A stretch of 64,000 nucleotides of DNA from TMED23 sp913054205 (GTDB lineage: Bacteria > Pseudomonadota > Alphaproteobacteria > Rhodospirillales > UBA2165): contig JAYGEG010000152.1 in assembly GCA_046582495.1 (NCBI GenBank), forward strand, positions 21,267 through 85,266. Reading direction: 5' to 3'. Shown in pieces: positions 44,501-52,184 of this stretch. A program made the translations under genes and the position numbers. The notes under the pieces were generated by a model, which was not told the DNA's origin, searched no databases, and saw only the letters and a list, made by a program, of their open reading frames with translations. Each line of letters starts with the position of its first letter. The first letter of the stretch is position 1.

Positions 44501-45251
44501 GTGTTTTAACAATTTCGGCTGATGTCGGGTCTTTGAGGCTACCGACAAAAATCGGCAATGGGTTGAGGCCTTTCGCTTGCAGGCTCTCGATCAGCGCATC
44601 TATGGGCGCAAGATCAGAGGTTTGCACCAATGCCCGATAAAAAACGATCGCGTTGACCGGTTGGCCTTCCTGCCAGTGTTTTTGAACTTCTTTCAAATCT
44701 GGCAACGCACTATGGGGCCAATACAATCCGGCCCGCATTAAAGGAGCTGGCTCAACCCACTCTTTTTCAGTGCCGATTAGCGAACTGGCATAATTTAAAA
44801 AATTCTCAATATTGTCCGAGCCGCTTTGTGCGCAATATTGCCAAAGGCGATGGCAAGCCTCGGGATTAAGCGTTGATTGTTCGTTGAGTTCGGGATCAGG
44901 CGTATCGTCTCCCGGTACGACAGCGAGATGGATGTTATTCTCCAAACAAGCTAATCGGATTTGCTCGATGCCATAAGGCCAATAGCCGATGCCGCCGAGC
45001 AGGCGCACAATCACCAACCTGGCATGGGCAATTGTGTTCTCCACATAAACATCGACGGACATGTTGTGGCCGAGCTGCATGAGATTGGCGAGGCGCAATG
45101 ATGGATAGTCGCCATTTCGATGTTGTTCGGCGAGGATCGCGAGGTCGCTCGCGGCAGCTGATAAAAAGACAATGTCACCCGGCGACTGACCCAGATCGAC
45201 AGCCTCGCTGCCGTCATTAATCTCTCCGGGTTGAGTGACAAGAAGATGCAT
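41511..45251 (-). CDS. cobN: Cobaltochelatase subunit CobN
   Basis: This 1246-residue large subunit of the ATP-dependent, oxygen-route cobaltochelatase has the usual length (about 1250-1280). Family blocks include HFGKHGNLEWLPGKALML, the AAGMDPRRLKIL segment, and MSAWGTANMRTGGDDIAQAL in the C-terminal third. It inserts cobalt late, into hydrogenobyrinic acid a,c-diamide, and needs the AAA and von Willebrand-type subunits CobS and CobT, which are not in this window. The gene lies 8 bp after cobW and overlaps cobO. Its presence beside CbiX is noted as a finding. Confidence 0.97.
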   Translation of the reverse strand: MHLLVTQPGEINDGSEAVDLGQSPGDIVFLSAAASDLAILAEQHRNGDYPSLRLANLMQLGHNMSVDVYVENTIAHARLVIVRLLGGIGYWPYGIEQIRLACLENNIHLAVVPGDDTPDPELNEQSTLNPEACHRLWQYCAQSGSDNIENFLNYASSLIGTEKEWVEPAPLMRAGLYWPHSALPDLKEVQKHWQEGQPVNAIVFYRALVQTSDLAPIDALIESLQAKGLNPLPIFVGSLKDPTSAEIVKTLIAETSPDIILNCTGFAVSSPGKDSIDTPFSVADCPVLQVVLSGGTFEDWDDGSRGLAPKDLAMNVALPEVDGRLISRAISFKKSVQFDDATEVAVIKHEPVATRVDFVTDLAASWTRLRRTQSSDRRVAVVVANYPNKDGRLGNGVGLDTPAGVAAAFKRMSDDGYALGENFPASSKEVMDHLLAGPTNAAGERIGGEAYLIEDYLGFFNALPKAVQDEITERWGAPQDDPFVTGEHFVLPAHIYGNVVLAVQPARGYNIDPTSSYHDPDLVPPHGYLAFYAWLRCEMDIHAIIHFGKHGNLEWLPGKALMLDENCYPEIALGALPHLYPFIVNDPGEGTQAKRRSQAIIVDHLTPPLTRAESYGPLRDLEQLVDEYYQAAGMDPRRLKILSEEILELSQRIGLDKDVGIVKSDDENAALSKIDNYLCELKEMQIRDGLHIFGQSPAGSQETDLLVALTRLQREDGKAENASLIRALAADLGLDGFDPLDCEMGAAWKGERPSELANFDGDWRSNGDTVERLELLAIDLVNGSFQPKSEWVNSTHVLGFIQNHLRPTIADCGEQELVGLMRGLNGSFVPPGSSGAPTRGRLDVLPTGRNFYSVDVRAVPTPAAWKLGWKSATLLIEQHFQEHGEYPKRLAMSAWGTANMRTGGDDIAQALALMGVQPQWDKQANRVTGFEVMPLTVLGRPRVDVVFRISGFFRDAFPSQVDLLDSAVRAVASQDESEYDNPLAAQAQKDRAAFVASGSSEEDATRRAGFRVFGSKPGAYGAGLQTLIDEKCWETDEDLSRAYVAWGGYAYGDGAEGEAENNLFEARLKGVEIVVHNQDNREHDILDSDDYYQFEGGMTAAVRELSGAQPTIYHNDHSRPDTPKIRTLQEEIGRVVRARAANPKWIEGVMRHGYKGAFEIAATVDYLFAFAATAKVVEDHHFDQLFEAYLEDENVRDFIAENNAPALQEIAEKFEEAIERDFWHPRSNSVGDLLAKLRHNVERELV

Positions 45252-45259
45252 GATGCCCC

Positions 45260-46294
45260 TTAAGCTTCAAAAACGGCTTCAACGGCGGCGCGGTCAAATC
45301 CCTGCAAGCCGATCACCACCAATTGGCTGGCCCGTGTTTCGCCGTCGCGCCAAGGCCGGTCAAAATAATGCTCGACCCGTGTGCCGACGCCCTGGACGAT
45401 CAACCGTGCTGGTTTTCCATCGATTGCGATAACCCCCTTGATTCTCAGCACACCTTCGACGCCAAGCGCCTGTTTTGCTTTCTCCGCAAAACCAGCGGGC
45501 TCTGACTGCGCGCCGACATCCAGCGTGAACGTGTCGAAATCATCGTGCTCGTGTTCTTCTTCATCGTCATGGCAGGAAGGCCGCGCATCGACATCATCTT
45601 CGACGGCGGCATTGAGACCCAGAATAATACCGGGATCGAGCCTGCCGTGCACCGCCGGAATCGCTTCGACAGAAGTTCTGGCTGCCTTATTGACAAGGTT
45701 CAGAACACTATCCAATTCGGCTTGATCAAGCATATCGGATTTGCTCACAATCACCATATCGGCGCAGGCCAACTGATCGCCAAAGACCTCTTCTAAGGGA
45801 TTTTCATGGTCCAAAGTCGGATCGGCTTCCCGCTGCTTTTTGATCAATTCCGGGTCATCCGCAAACAAGCCCGATTTTACAGCCGGCCCATCCACCACGG
45901 TGATCACGCCATCGACCGTTGTCCTGCTCCGAACCTCCGGCCATTGGAAAGCTTTGATCAGCGGTTTCGGCAATGCCAGCCCGGATGTCTCAATGATGAT
46001 ATGATCCGGGCGCTCGTCACGATCCAGCAAAGTCTCCAGCGTCGGAATAAAATCATCCGCCACCGTGCAGCAGATGCAGCCATTGGTAAGCTCCAAAACG
46101 TCATCCTCGCTACACGTCTCGTCACCGCAGCCTTTGAGGATATCTCCATCAATGCCAAGGTCGCCGAACTCATTGATAATCAGCGCCAATTTTCGGCCAT
46201 TTGCATTTTCGAGCATGTGGCGAATGAGGCTGGTTTTACCGGCCCCTAAAAAACCGGTGATCACGGTGACAGGTACTTTTGATGGGAGAGACAT
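45260..46294 (-). CDS. cobW: Cobalamin biosynthesis GTPase CobW
   Basis: This 344-residue G3E GTPase has the P-loop TGFLGAGKTSLIRHML at about 13-28, the metal-binding NGCICCTVADDF near 71 and the guanine motif VSKSDML. An acidic and histidine-rich insert (CHDDEEEHEHDDFD, about 240-253) probably binds metal. CobW is thought to deliver Co2+ to CobN, and the order cobU-cobW-cobN fits that. The C-terminal CobW-C domain is complete. The start is the ATG at 46294, with cobU ending 22 bp upstream. Confidence 0.95.
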   Translation of the reverse strand: MSLPSKVPVTVITGFLGAGKTSLIRHMLENANGRKLALIINEFGDLGIDGDILKGCGDETCSEDDVLELTNGCICCTVADDFIPTLETLLDRDERPDHIIIETSGLALPKPLIKAFQWPEVRSRTTVDGVITVVDGPAVKSGLFADDPELIKKQREADPTLDHENPLEEVFGDQLACADMVIVSKSDMLDQAELDSVLNLVNKAARTSVEAIPAVHGRLDPGIILGLNAAVEDDVDARPSCHDDEEEHEHDDFDTFTLDVGAQSEPAGFAEKAKQALGVEGVLRIKGVIAIDGKPARLIVQGVGTRVEHYFDRPWRDGETRASQLVVIGLQGFDRAAVEAVFEA

Positions 46295-46316
46295 TTAAAT
46301 TCCTTATTTCAATTAC

Positions 46317-46847
46317 TTATTTTATCTTTTGGGGTAGGCCGGCTGTCATCAAGATAACGCTTTTTGAAACCGCCGCTATTTTTTGGTTCATGATACCCGC
46401 ACAATCGACAAACCGCCTGGCCAAGGCGTTATCGGGGATGATCCCTTGGCCGACTTCGTTTGAGACGAAGACGACAGGAAAATCCAGATCGTCAACCAAG
46501 GCGCATAATGCATCGATCTCGGCATCAATGTTTTTCTCGAGTTCCATGAGGTTGGAAAGCCAAAGCGTCAAACAATCAACCAAGGCCGGTTTACCGCGTC
46601 CAATGAGTTGTCGAAGGGCATGCTCCAACAGAATGGGCTCTTCAAGTGTCTGCCATTGATCGCCTCGGCGCGCCTTGTGTGTTTCAATGCGCGCCTTCAT
46701 TTCATCATCAAGTGCTTCTGAGGTCGCAACGTAAAAACCGCCGCCAGCTGCTTCGATCACAGCTTCCGCATAGGCGCTTTTGCCCGACCGCGCACCGCCG
46801 AGCACCAAAGAATAACCAGTTTGTTGAAGATCGATCAGGCCAGCCAT
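46317..46847 (-). CDS. cobU: Adenosylcobinamide kinase / guanylyltransferase
   Basis: This 176-residue bifunctional enzyme (CobU/CobP) phosphorylates adenosylcobinamide and transfers GMP. The P-loop GGARSGKSAYAEAVI is at about 17-31. The guanylyltransferase His lies in IETHKARRGDQW near 53-64, and FVSNEVGQGIIPDNALARRF closes the conserved core. It is the first gene behind a cobalamin riboswitch, which starts about 40 bases upstream, and leads cobW, cobN, cobO and cobQ. Confidence 0.96.
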   Translation of the reverse strand: MAGLIDLQQTGYSLVLGGARSGKSAYAEAVIEAAGGGFYVATSEALDDEMKARIETHKARRGDQWQTLEEPILLEHALRQLIGRGKPALVDCLTLWLSNLMELEKNIDAEIDALCALVDDLDFPVVFVSNEVGQGIIPDNALARRFVDCAGIMNQKIAAVSKSVILMTAGLPQKIK

Positions 46848-46884
46848 ATTAAACGCATTCCCCCTCCCCGAGGATGGTGTTCAG

Positions 46885-47065
46885 TTCATTTTGCCTTGGG
46901 AGAGGTCTCCTGGCTGGGGCATATGATTAAGTTCAACCTTCCCGATTTTCACCAGTGGTAGCCCTCTCGAGCTTAAACTTAATCCGTCCGTCACAGTTGC
47001 GGGGGCAGCACCGGATTTGCACCGGCTTCCCTGTTCCTTAAGGCAAGCAGGACGCTATCATTTCA
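46885..47065 (-). promoter_or_regulatory. Cobalamin riboswitch upstream of cobU
   Basis: On the minus strand the B12-box core reads GCCGGTGCAAATCCGGTGCT followed by GCCCCCGCAACTGTGA (around 46991-47027). It is preceded by GGAACAGGGAA and followed by the CCACTG element around 46950. These are the conserved parts of the AdoCbl riboswitch. It would shut off the cobU-cobW-cobN-cobO-cobQ operon when adenosylcobalamin is plentiful. Edges are approximate. Confidence 0.93.
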
Positions 47066-47099
47066 CCCCAATGAAAGCAAAGATTCATTCTCCAAAATT

Positions 47100-47681
47100 T
47101 CAGCGATTAATGCCGTGAACGCACCATACGCGGAGATCGTCGTCGGGAATGTTTTCGATTTCGGTCAAAGATAAATTATTGAGCTGAAAAGTCAGCGCTG
47201 ATTTGGCAAATAGGTCCAACGCCATCGACAAGGCTGTGCGTATCGTGCCGGAATGGGTCACAGCGATGATGTCTTTTCCCTCATATTCGAGAGAAAGCTC
47301 GGCGATGGCATCGGACACACGGTCCATCATATGAACAAAGCTCTCACCACCCGGCGGTGCCTGCGTGGCAAAATTTTGCCAAAATTCACGCGCTGTGTCA
47401 TCTCGAAGATCGTCCCAGCTTTTGCCGTTCCACTCGCCAAAATCCTGCTCCATCAAGCCGGGAACTGCCCGGCAATCGGTGCCTCCCAATGCAGTTGCCG
47501 TTTGCACGGTTCTTGGTAATCCGCTGGTCAGCCACACCGCATCTTCAGGCAATGTCGCCCGCCGCGCATCAATCGCCGCCTGATCGGAAAGATCAGCATC
47601 CACATCATCTTGTCCATGTATAATTCCTGGAATACCGGCGGAAGGCGCATGTCGTACCCACCACCATCTTGTTGACCTCAT
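47100..47681 (-). CDS. Histidine phosphatase, probable alpha-ribazole phosphatase
   Basis: This 193-residue phosphoglycerate-mutase-like phosphatase has the catalytic RH pair in WVRHAPSAG (about 8-16), a second Arg in TSGLPRTVQTA near 53-63 and the late His in ITVTHSGTIRTAL-like VTHSGTIRTAL near 145. In this place, overlapping cobS by four bases (ATGA), it most likely removes phosphate from alpha-ribazole 5'-phosphate or adenosylcobalamin 5'-phosphate. That is the role called CobC in Salmonella. It is a member of a broad family, so the substrate is inferred from context. Confidence 0.87.
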   Translation of the reverse strand: MRSTRWWWVRHAPSAGIPGIIHGQDDVDADLSDQAAIDARRATLPEDAVWLTSGLPRTVQTATALGGTDCRAVPGLMEQDFGEWNGKSWDDLRDDTAREFWQNFATQAPPGGESFVHMMDRVSDAIAELSLEYEGKDIIAVTHSGTIRTALSMALDLFAKSALTFQLNNLSLTEIENIPDDDLRVWCVHGINR

Positions 47682-48607
47682 TCGAGGCCCACCATGACAA
47701 GCGCCAGAAGAATGGTTGCTTCGATGATTTGCTGCGTTGCACCCAGAACATCGCCGGTCTGCCCGCCCAATCGCGTCGCAACAAAATAGACAAATAATCC
47801 GGCAACCAATACAGACAATCCAATCGCCACTATGGTCGGCCGAAAGCCTAATAATAACAATAGAAAGGCAATGCCGATCAAAAAAGCCATCATGGCCCGA
47901 TCGAAACTAGGTTTACCGGCATCAGCGCTTAATCCGTCTTCCCGGGCAACCGGGATAAAATGCATCACTGCTGGCAACGCGGCTCTAGAGGCTGCGGCAG
48001 TTGCGACCAATGCCAGCATGACAACATCGATCCCCATTTCCGTGATTTCGGTGAGGGCCGCCCAGCGCAGGCCAAAGCTGAACAACAAAGCCATAACGCC
48101 GTAGCTGCCAATCTGACTATCTCGCATGATCGATAATTTTTGCTCGCGTGTTGTGCCGCCGCCCAATCCATCAAATGTATCGGCGAGCCCGTCTTCATGA
48201 AGTGCGCCAGTGACCAAGGTCATGGTCAGCAGTGCCAACAAAGCTAAAATGGCAGAGGAAAAATCGAACCAACTGAATAAAAGTAGAACCACACCAGCAA
48301 TCAAGCCGACCAGCGCGCCGACAATCGGGAAAAAGCGAGACGCTTCTGAAATCGAGAAATCTTCGGGTGCGACACCAATAAAGACCGGCAGGCGCGTCAA
48401 CACACCGACACAAATCTTAAGATCGGAAAACCAGCTCTGCTTTTTAACCCGATTTAAAAAATCGGATTCTTCGGCAAGGTCATCATCCGGGTCGACAGAA
48501 GATTCTTCCAATTGCTCTTGGTCATCTACCGTCTGATCCTCTTTGTCGTCTTCCTTATCGGCCAAAACCAGCCCCTCGATGTTTTTTGCTTTCGCGGTAG
48601 CGTACAT
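47678..48607 (-). CDS. cobS: Adenosylcobinamide-GDP ribazoletransferase (cobalamin synthase)
   Basis: This inner-membrane enzyme of about 309 residues attaches alpha-ribazole to adenosylcobinamide-GDP. The membrane core shows GALHEDGLADTFDGLGGG near 140-157 with the metal-binding Asp residues, then RDSQIGSYGVMALLFSFGLR. Six or so hydrophobic segments follow. It carries an unusual acidic N-terminal extension of about 60 residues (DKEDDKEDQTVDDQ, then DPDDDLAEESDF) before the usual start at ICVGVLTRLPVF. Typical CobS proteins are about 250 residues. It starts at the ATG 48607, diverging from cobT. Confidence 0.93.
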   Translation of the reverse strand: MYATAKAKNIEGLVLADKEDDKEDQTVDDQEQLEESSVDPDDDLAEESDFLNRVKKQSWFSDLKICVGVLTRLPVFIGVAPEDFSISEASRFFPIVGALVGLIAGVVLLLFSWFDFSSAILALLALLTMTLVTGALHEDGLADTFDGLGGGTTREQKLSIMRDSQIGSYGVMALLFSFGLRWAALTEITEMGIDVVMLALVATAAASRAALPAVMHFIPVAREDGLSADAGKPSFDRAMMAFLIGIAFLLLLLGFRPTIVAIGLSVLVAGLFVYFVATRLGGQTGDVLGATQQIIEATILLALVMVGLE

Positions 48608-48654
48608 CACTATATGACAATCTCATCATACTTAAAATATTCTTGGAAGGCGAT

Positions 48655-49677
48655 ATGGAACAAAAGCCAATTACCTCACTGGAAGCGATCCGGGACCTCA
48701 TTCAATCTTTTCCAGGGCCAGATGATGACGCAATAGCGGCGACCCGTGCGCGCGAGCCGAATTTGACAAAACCGCAAGGCTCGCTGGGCCGCCTAGAGGA
48801 ACTGGTGGAATGGTTGGCGGGCTGGCAAGGCAATCACCCGCCCAAAATCAGCCTGCCGCGCGTCATTGTCTTTGCCGGCTCTCACGGCGTGACTGCCCAA
48901 GGTGTTTCGGCCTTCCCCAGCGAAGTAAACGCCCAAATGGTAGCAAACTTCCAGAGCGGCGGCGCAGCGATCAACCAGCTTTGCAAAGTCCAGGACGCTG
49001 AAATGAATGTCATGGAGGCGGCCCTTGAAATACCAACCCGCGATTTTTCCAAAGAACCGGCGATGGATGATGCAGACTGCGCCGAAGCCGTTGCTTTTGG
49101 AATGTCTGGACCGGATGTCGGGCTGGACGTGCTTTGCATTGGCGAAATGGGCATTGGCAACACCACCGCCTCCGCGGCCATCTGCCATGCTTTATATGGC
49201 GGCGAGGCTGCCGATTGGGTGGGCCCTGGCACTGGCGTTGAAGGCGATGCGCTGACAAATAAAATCCGCGTCGTCAAAGAAAGTGTCATACTGCACAAAG
49301 CCGTGTTAACGGATGGTCTTGAAATCCTGCGCTGTTTTGGCGGCCGGGAAATGGCGGCTATTTGCGGCGCGATTATTTCAGCCCGCTTTTCCCGCATTCC
49401 TGTATTGCTGGATGGATACGTCACTTGCGCGGCTGCGGCCGTTTTGCATGCCATGGATGAACATGCTCTTGATCACTGTGTTGTCGCCCACGTTTCAGCA
49501 GAGCCCGGTCATCGCCGCCTGTTGGAAAAACTTGGAAAAATACCCTTGTTTGATTTTGGCATGCGCCTCGGCGAAGGGTCTGGCGCAGCACTTGCCATCG
49601 GAATATTACGGAGCGCAGTTGCCTGTCACACCGGCATGGCAACATTCGAAGAGGCTGCGGTTAGCAATAAAGACTAA
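48655..49677 (+). CDS. cobT: Nicotinate-nucleotide:dimethylbenzimidazole phosphoribosyltransferase
   Basis: This 340-residue enzyme makes alpha-ribazole phosphate from dimethylbenzimidazole and nicotinate mononucleotide. Conserved blocks are TKPQGSLGRLEELVEWLAG (about 39-57), VFAGSHGVTAQGVSAFPSEV with the substrate pocket near 72-91, GEMGIGNTTASAAI near 160 and PLFDFGMRLGEGSGAALA near the C-terminus with the catalytic Glu. The start at 48655 is supported by GGAAGG seven bases upstream. The open frame extends four codons further. It diverges from cobS. Confidence 0.95.
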   Translation: MEQKPITSLEAIRDLIQSFPGPDDDAIAATRAREPNLTKPQGSLGRLEELVEWLAGWQGNHPPKISLPRVIVFAGSHGVTAQGVSAFPSEVNAQMVANFQSGGAAINQLCKVQDAEMNVMEAALEIPTRDFSKEPAMDDADCAEAVAFGMSGPDVGLDVLCIGEMGIGNTTASAAICHALYGGEAADWVGPGTGVEGDALTNKIRVVKESVILHKAVLTDGLEILRCFGGREMAAICGAIISARFSRIPVLLDGYVTCAAAAVLHAMDEHALDHCVVAHVSAEPGHRRLLEKLGKIPLFDFGMRLGEGSGAALAIGILRSAVACHTGMATFEEAAVSNKD

Positions 49678-49682
49678 TTTAT

Positions 49683-50379
49683 CTAACTTTTAGCAGGGGC
49701 CAGGACTGCAATCATATTTGCGCTCCAAAGCGGCGGCGGATCTGTAAGTATTCTATTCAACAACGCAAATATTAATGTTTCAGAAATCTGCTTAAAACGG
49801 CTACCTCTTTTGACCGATAAAATTTTATCAACCTCAAAGCCCCCCTGCAAGTGCGACATGCTGAAGAGCACCCGGACCGTAAGCCGCTTTATGAGTTACA
49901 TCGCCGAACTGATATTGAAGTCCAAAGGGCGAAGCTGCATTGGGGACACGGAGAATAATTTTTCCGTCGAGCGTCAATTTTTCCTTTAACAGCAAAAGCA
50001 ATTGTTGACCTTCAACGAAGGAGAAATGCTCAAAAACATCCAGCAAGACAATCCGGTCAAACCGTCTACCCAGATTTTCGATTTCCGCCCAAATATCGCC
50101 GTTGATGACCTTTTCAGAGATTTCCGGCGGCATGTATCCCGTCACATTGGGATCGTTATCGATGCCGACAAAATCCGTGATCCCTTTCGCCTGCAAATAG
50201 GCAAGAAAAAGCCCAACGCCACAGCCAAGTTCCAGCACAGAATGGTGCGAAGAGACTTTGGCAGGATTCCAGAATTGATCATCGAAATTACGGATATGCT
50301 TTTTGCGAATTTCGGCTTTCACATAGGTTCTATGCTGATCGTAAACTTGATAAAAATCTTCGAGTTTTTCAAATTTCAT
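49683..50379 (-). pseudogene. SAM-dependent methyltransferase, frameshifted in a G6 run
   Basis: The first frame (to 49834) is a class I methyltransferase with motif I VLELGCGVGLFLAYL, an acidic motif II in FVGIDNDPN, and LLDVFEHFSFVEGQQ. It ends early after HVALAGGL. A second frame continues without a gap as GGFEVDKILSVKRGSRFKQI and ends PPPLWSANMIAVLAP, the normal tail of this family. The switch is in a run of six G (minus strand, near 49841-49846); one G fewer restores a protein of about 230 residues. This is either a real mutation or a homopolymer error. The gene lies between cobT and cbtA, but a cobalamin role is not supported by its sequence. Confidence 0.82.
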
Positions 50380-50393
50380 CAAGACCATTCCGC

Positions 50394-51143
50394 CTAAGTC
50401 CGATGGGGTTCCGTCAGCCCAGTTTCCTGGCTTTCGGATATACGCCTATAAACATAGGCCGCTGCAGCACCCAATGATCCCCACATAACAGCAGACGCAA
50501 ATAGCGATACCATAACAAAATGCGCGGCCAGTTCTGGAGGGCTCGGCCCAACAGCACCCGCCTCTGGATGCGGGGCGCCAATTGCTTGGGGAATAACAAG
50601 CAACAATACACCCCCCACCCGCCAAATAATTGATTTGCCGAATGCAATGCAAGCAAGGCCGGCACAACTTGCCACCGCGGTCCCAAGCCACCACGCTTGA
50701 CGTGTCAGCAAGTCTCCCGCAGCCGAAGCAGGTAATTCAGCCGGCAAACCCAAACCGGGCAGAAAGGAAAAACTTAAAAAACCGGCACCTCCCCACAGCA
50801 AACCCTGGGCGATGCTAATACCGCTGCCATAAAGCGTGAACCCGGCTGCCAGCACCAAGCCAAATGCGATGGCTGTCAGCAGATTTGCGGCAAGAGTAAA
50901 GAGTGAACGCTCCAAACCATCTACTGGAGACCAAGTTTCTTGCGCGATTGCCGCGCTATGCTCGTGAGCCGCATGAGAATGTTGAGGGTCGACTTTTGGC
51001 GCAGGTGTAGCGGCAGAGGCGCGTTGCTCAAAAACTTCGGCTTCAGCAATTAGTGGTTGAACCATGGTTAAATGCACCAGCGTCAGAACAACACCAGCAA
51101 CAGCGCCGGACAAAAGCCCGGTCAGCAGCAATCTCTGTAACAT
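50394..51143 (-). CDS. cbtA: Cobalt transporter subunit CbtA
   Basis: This 249-residue membrane protein has about five or six hydrophobic segments. It begins LLLTGLLSGAVAGVVLTLVH, and a histidine-rich stretch (DPQHSHAAHEHSA, about 52-64) lies in the loop after the first segment. Later segments include PHPEAGAVGPSPPELAAHF, a hallmark of CbtA. CbtA and CbtB form a predicted cobalt uptake system always found under cobalamin riboswitch control. Here cbtB lies 9 bp upstream with a riboswitch in front of it. Confidence 0.92.
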   Translation of the reverse strand: MLQRLLLTGLLSGAVAGVVLTLVHLTMVQPLIAEAEVFEQRASAATPAPKVDPQHSHAAHEHSAAIAQETWSPVDGLERSLFTLAANLLTAIAFGLVLAAGFTLYGSGISIAQGLLWGGAGFLSFSFLPGLGLPAELPASAAGDLLTRQAWWLGTAVASCAGLACIAFGKSIIWRVGGVLLLVIPQAIGAPHPEAGAVGPSPPELAAHFVMVSLFASAVMWGSLGAAAAYVYRRISESQETGLTEPHRT

Positions 51144-51152
51144 GGAACTGGC

Positions 51153-51338
51153 TTAGTGACAGGGGAAAGAGTTTGCGTGCCGGGAATCGTGGGCTGCATT
51201 ATGGGCAAGATCAGCATTTGCAAACCCGACACCCATCAGCATAAAGGCACCCAAGAGACCACCAAATACCGCTACGGCTAGTCTTTGCGACAGCTCAATT
51301 GGTTTGGCGTCTTGTTTTAAAATTTTGACTTCACTCAT
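51153..51338 (-). CDS. cbtB: Cobalt transporter subunit CbtB
   Basis: This 61-residue protein has one membrane segment (VAVFGGLLGAFMLMGVGFA, about 27-45) and ends in a histidine-containing tail NAAHDSRHANSFPCH, the metal-binding end typical of CbtB. It is the first gene after the cobalamin riboswitch and is followed by cbtA. Confidence 0.92.
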   Translation of the reverse strand: MSEVKILKQDAKPIELSQRLAVAVFGGLLGAFMLMGVGFANADLAHNAAHDSRHANSFPCH

Positions 51339-51361
51339 TTTAATTCACCCTCCGTGTTCAG

Positions 51362-51468
51362 TTATGATGGCAGGTATCTGACTCGCATTACGCTTACAGT
51401 TGCGGGGGCAGTCACGGAATAATCTTACTATTTCAGACTCACCGTGTTCCCATTCAATTTCCTTTTTG
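51362..51468 (-). promoter_or_regulatory. Cobalamin riboswitch upstream of cbtB-cbtA
   Basis: On the minus strand GGGAACACGGTGAGTCTGAA leads, after a loop, to CCGTGACTGCCCCCGCAACT and GTAAGCG (51393-51417), the B12-box core of the AdoCbl riboswitch. It lies 25-130 bases before cbtB and would turn off cobalt uptake when cofactor is abundant. A small 'cctttttgacaaagg' inverted repeat flanks it at 51461-51475. Confidence 0.9.
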
Positions 51469-51563
51469 ACAAAGGAAAACCATCTCTTTGATGGTTAAAC
51501 GCATGAGGTTCAGAAGTCAATCTGGATTTGCCTAATCAACCAACTATTTCGATGCGCGCTACT

Positions 51564-52109
51564 CTAGACCCAGCCTTCAGGTGGTTCCCTACCCGGATGC
51601 ACCTCACCACAATTCTTACAGGCTCTAAGGCTTTCATCGCCATAAAACGCGTCAAATAGCGGGGGCAAATCATCGACAATATTGTTTACCGGTATTTCCA
51701 CCCGGTGGACCAGATCGCCGCACTCAAAGCAGTACCAATTAAAGCCGTCATTCATGCCCTGCATGCGGGGCGACTCAACAACCAATCCAACGGAGCCTTC
51801 CACCGGGCGTTGGGGAGAATGCGGCGTATGCGGCGGCAGCATAAATACATCGCCTTCCTTGATTGGAATATCGTAAATTGTGCCGGCGTCCCAGACCTTA
51901 AGGATCATATCGCCTTTTAATTGATAGAAAAATTCCTGCACCGGATCATCATGAAAATCGACCCTTTGATTAGGTCCACCGACAATCATGACAACCATAC
52001 CTGATTCTTCGAACAACAGCTTGTTCCCGACCGGCGGCTTCAGAAGATGTTGATGCTCTGCAATCCAGGTGTCAAAGTTAAATGGTAGTAAGGATGGATG
52101 CGCTGACAT
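51564..52109 (-). CDS. nbaC: 3-hydroxyanthranilate 3,4-dioxygenase
   Basis: This 181-residue cupin opens the ring of 3-hydroxyanthranilate, an intermediate of tryptophan (kynurenine) and 2-nitrobenzoate breakdown. The catalytic iron ligands H53, E59 and H97 and the substrate arginines R49 and R101 are present. C127, C130, C164 and C167 form the second, rubredoxin-like iron site of the bacterial enzymes. All are offset by two from the numbering I recall for the Cupriavidus enzyme. The length is typical. It lies between the cbtAB riboswitch and a TauD-like oxygenase on the same strand. Confidence 0.95.
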   Translation of the reverse strand: MSAHPSLLPFNFDTWIAEHQHLLKPPVGNKLLFEESGMVVMIVGGPNQRVDFHDDPVQEFFYQLKGDMILKVWDAGTIYDIPIKEGDVFMLPPHTPHSPQRPVEGSVGLVVESPRMQGMNDGFNWYCFECGDLVHRVEIPVNNIVDDLPPLFDAFYGDESLRACKNCGEVHPGREPPEGWV

Positions 52110-52184
52110 TAAAGTCTCCCTCTTTGTTCTTAAAACGATGGCATGAGAAGAAGTTTAGGTCTAGCGGAAATACTCGAAAATGAC

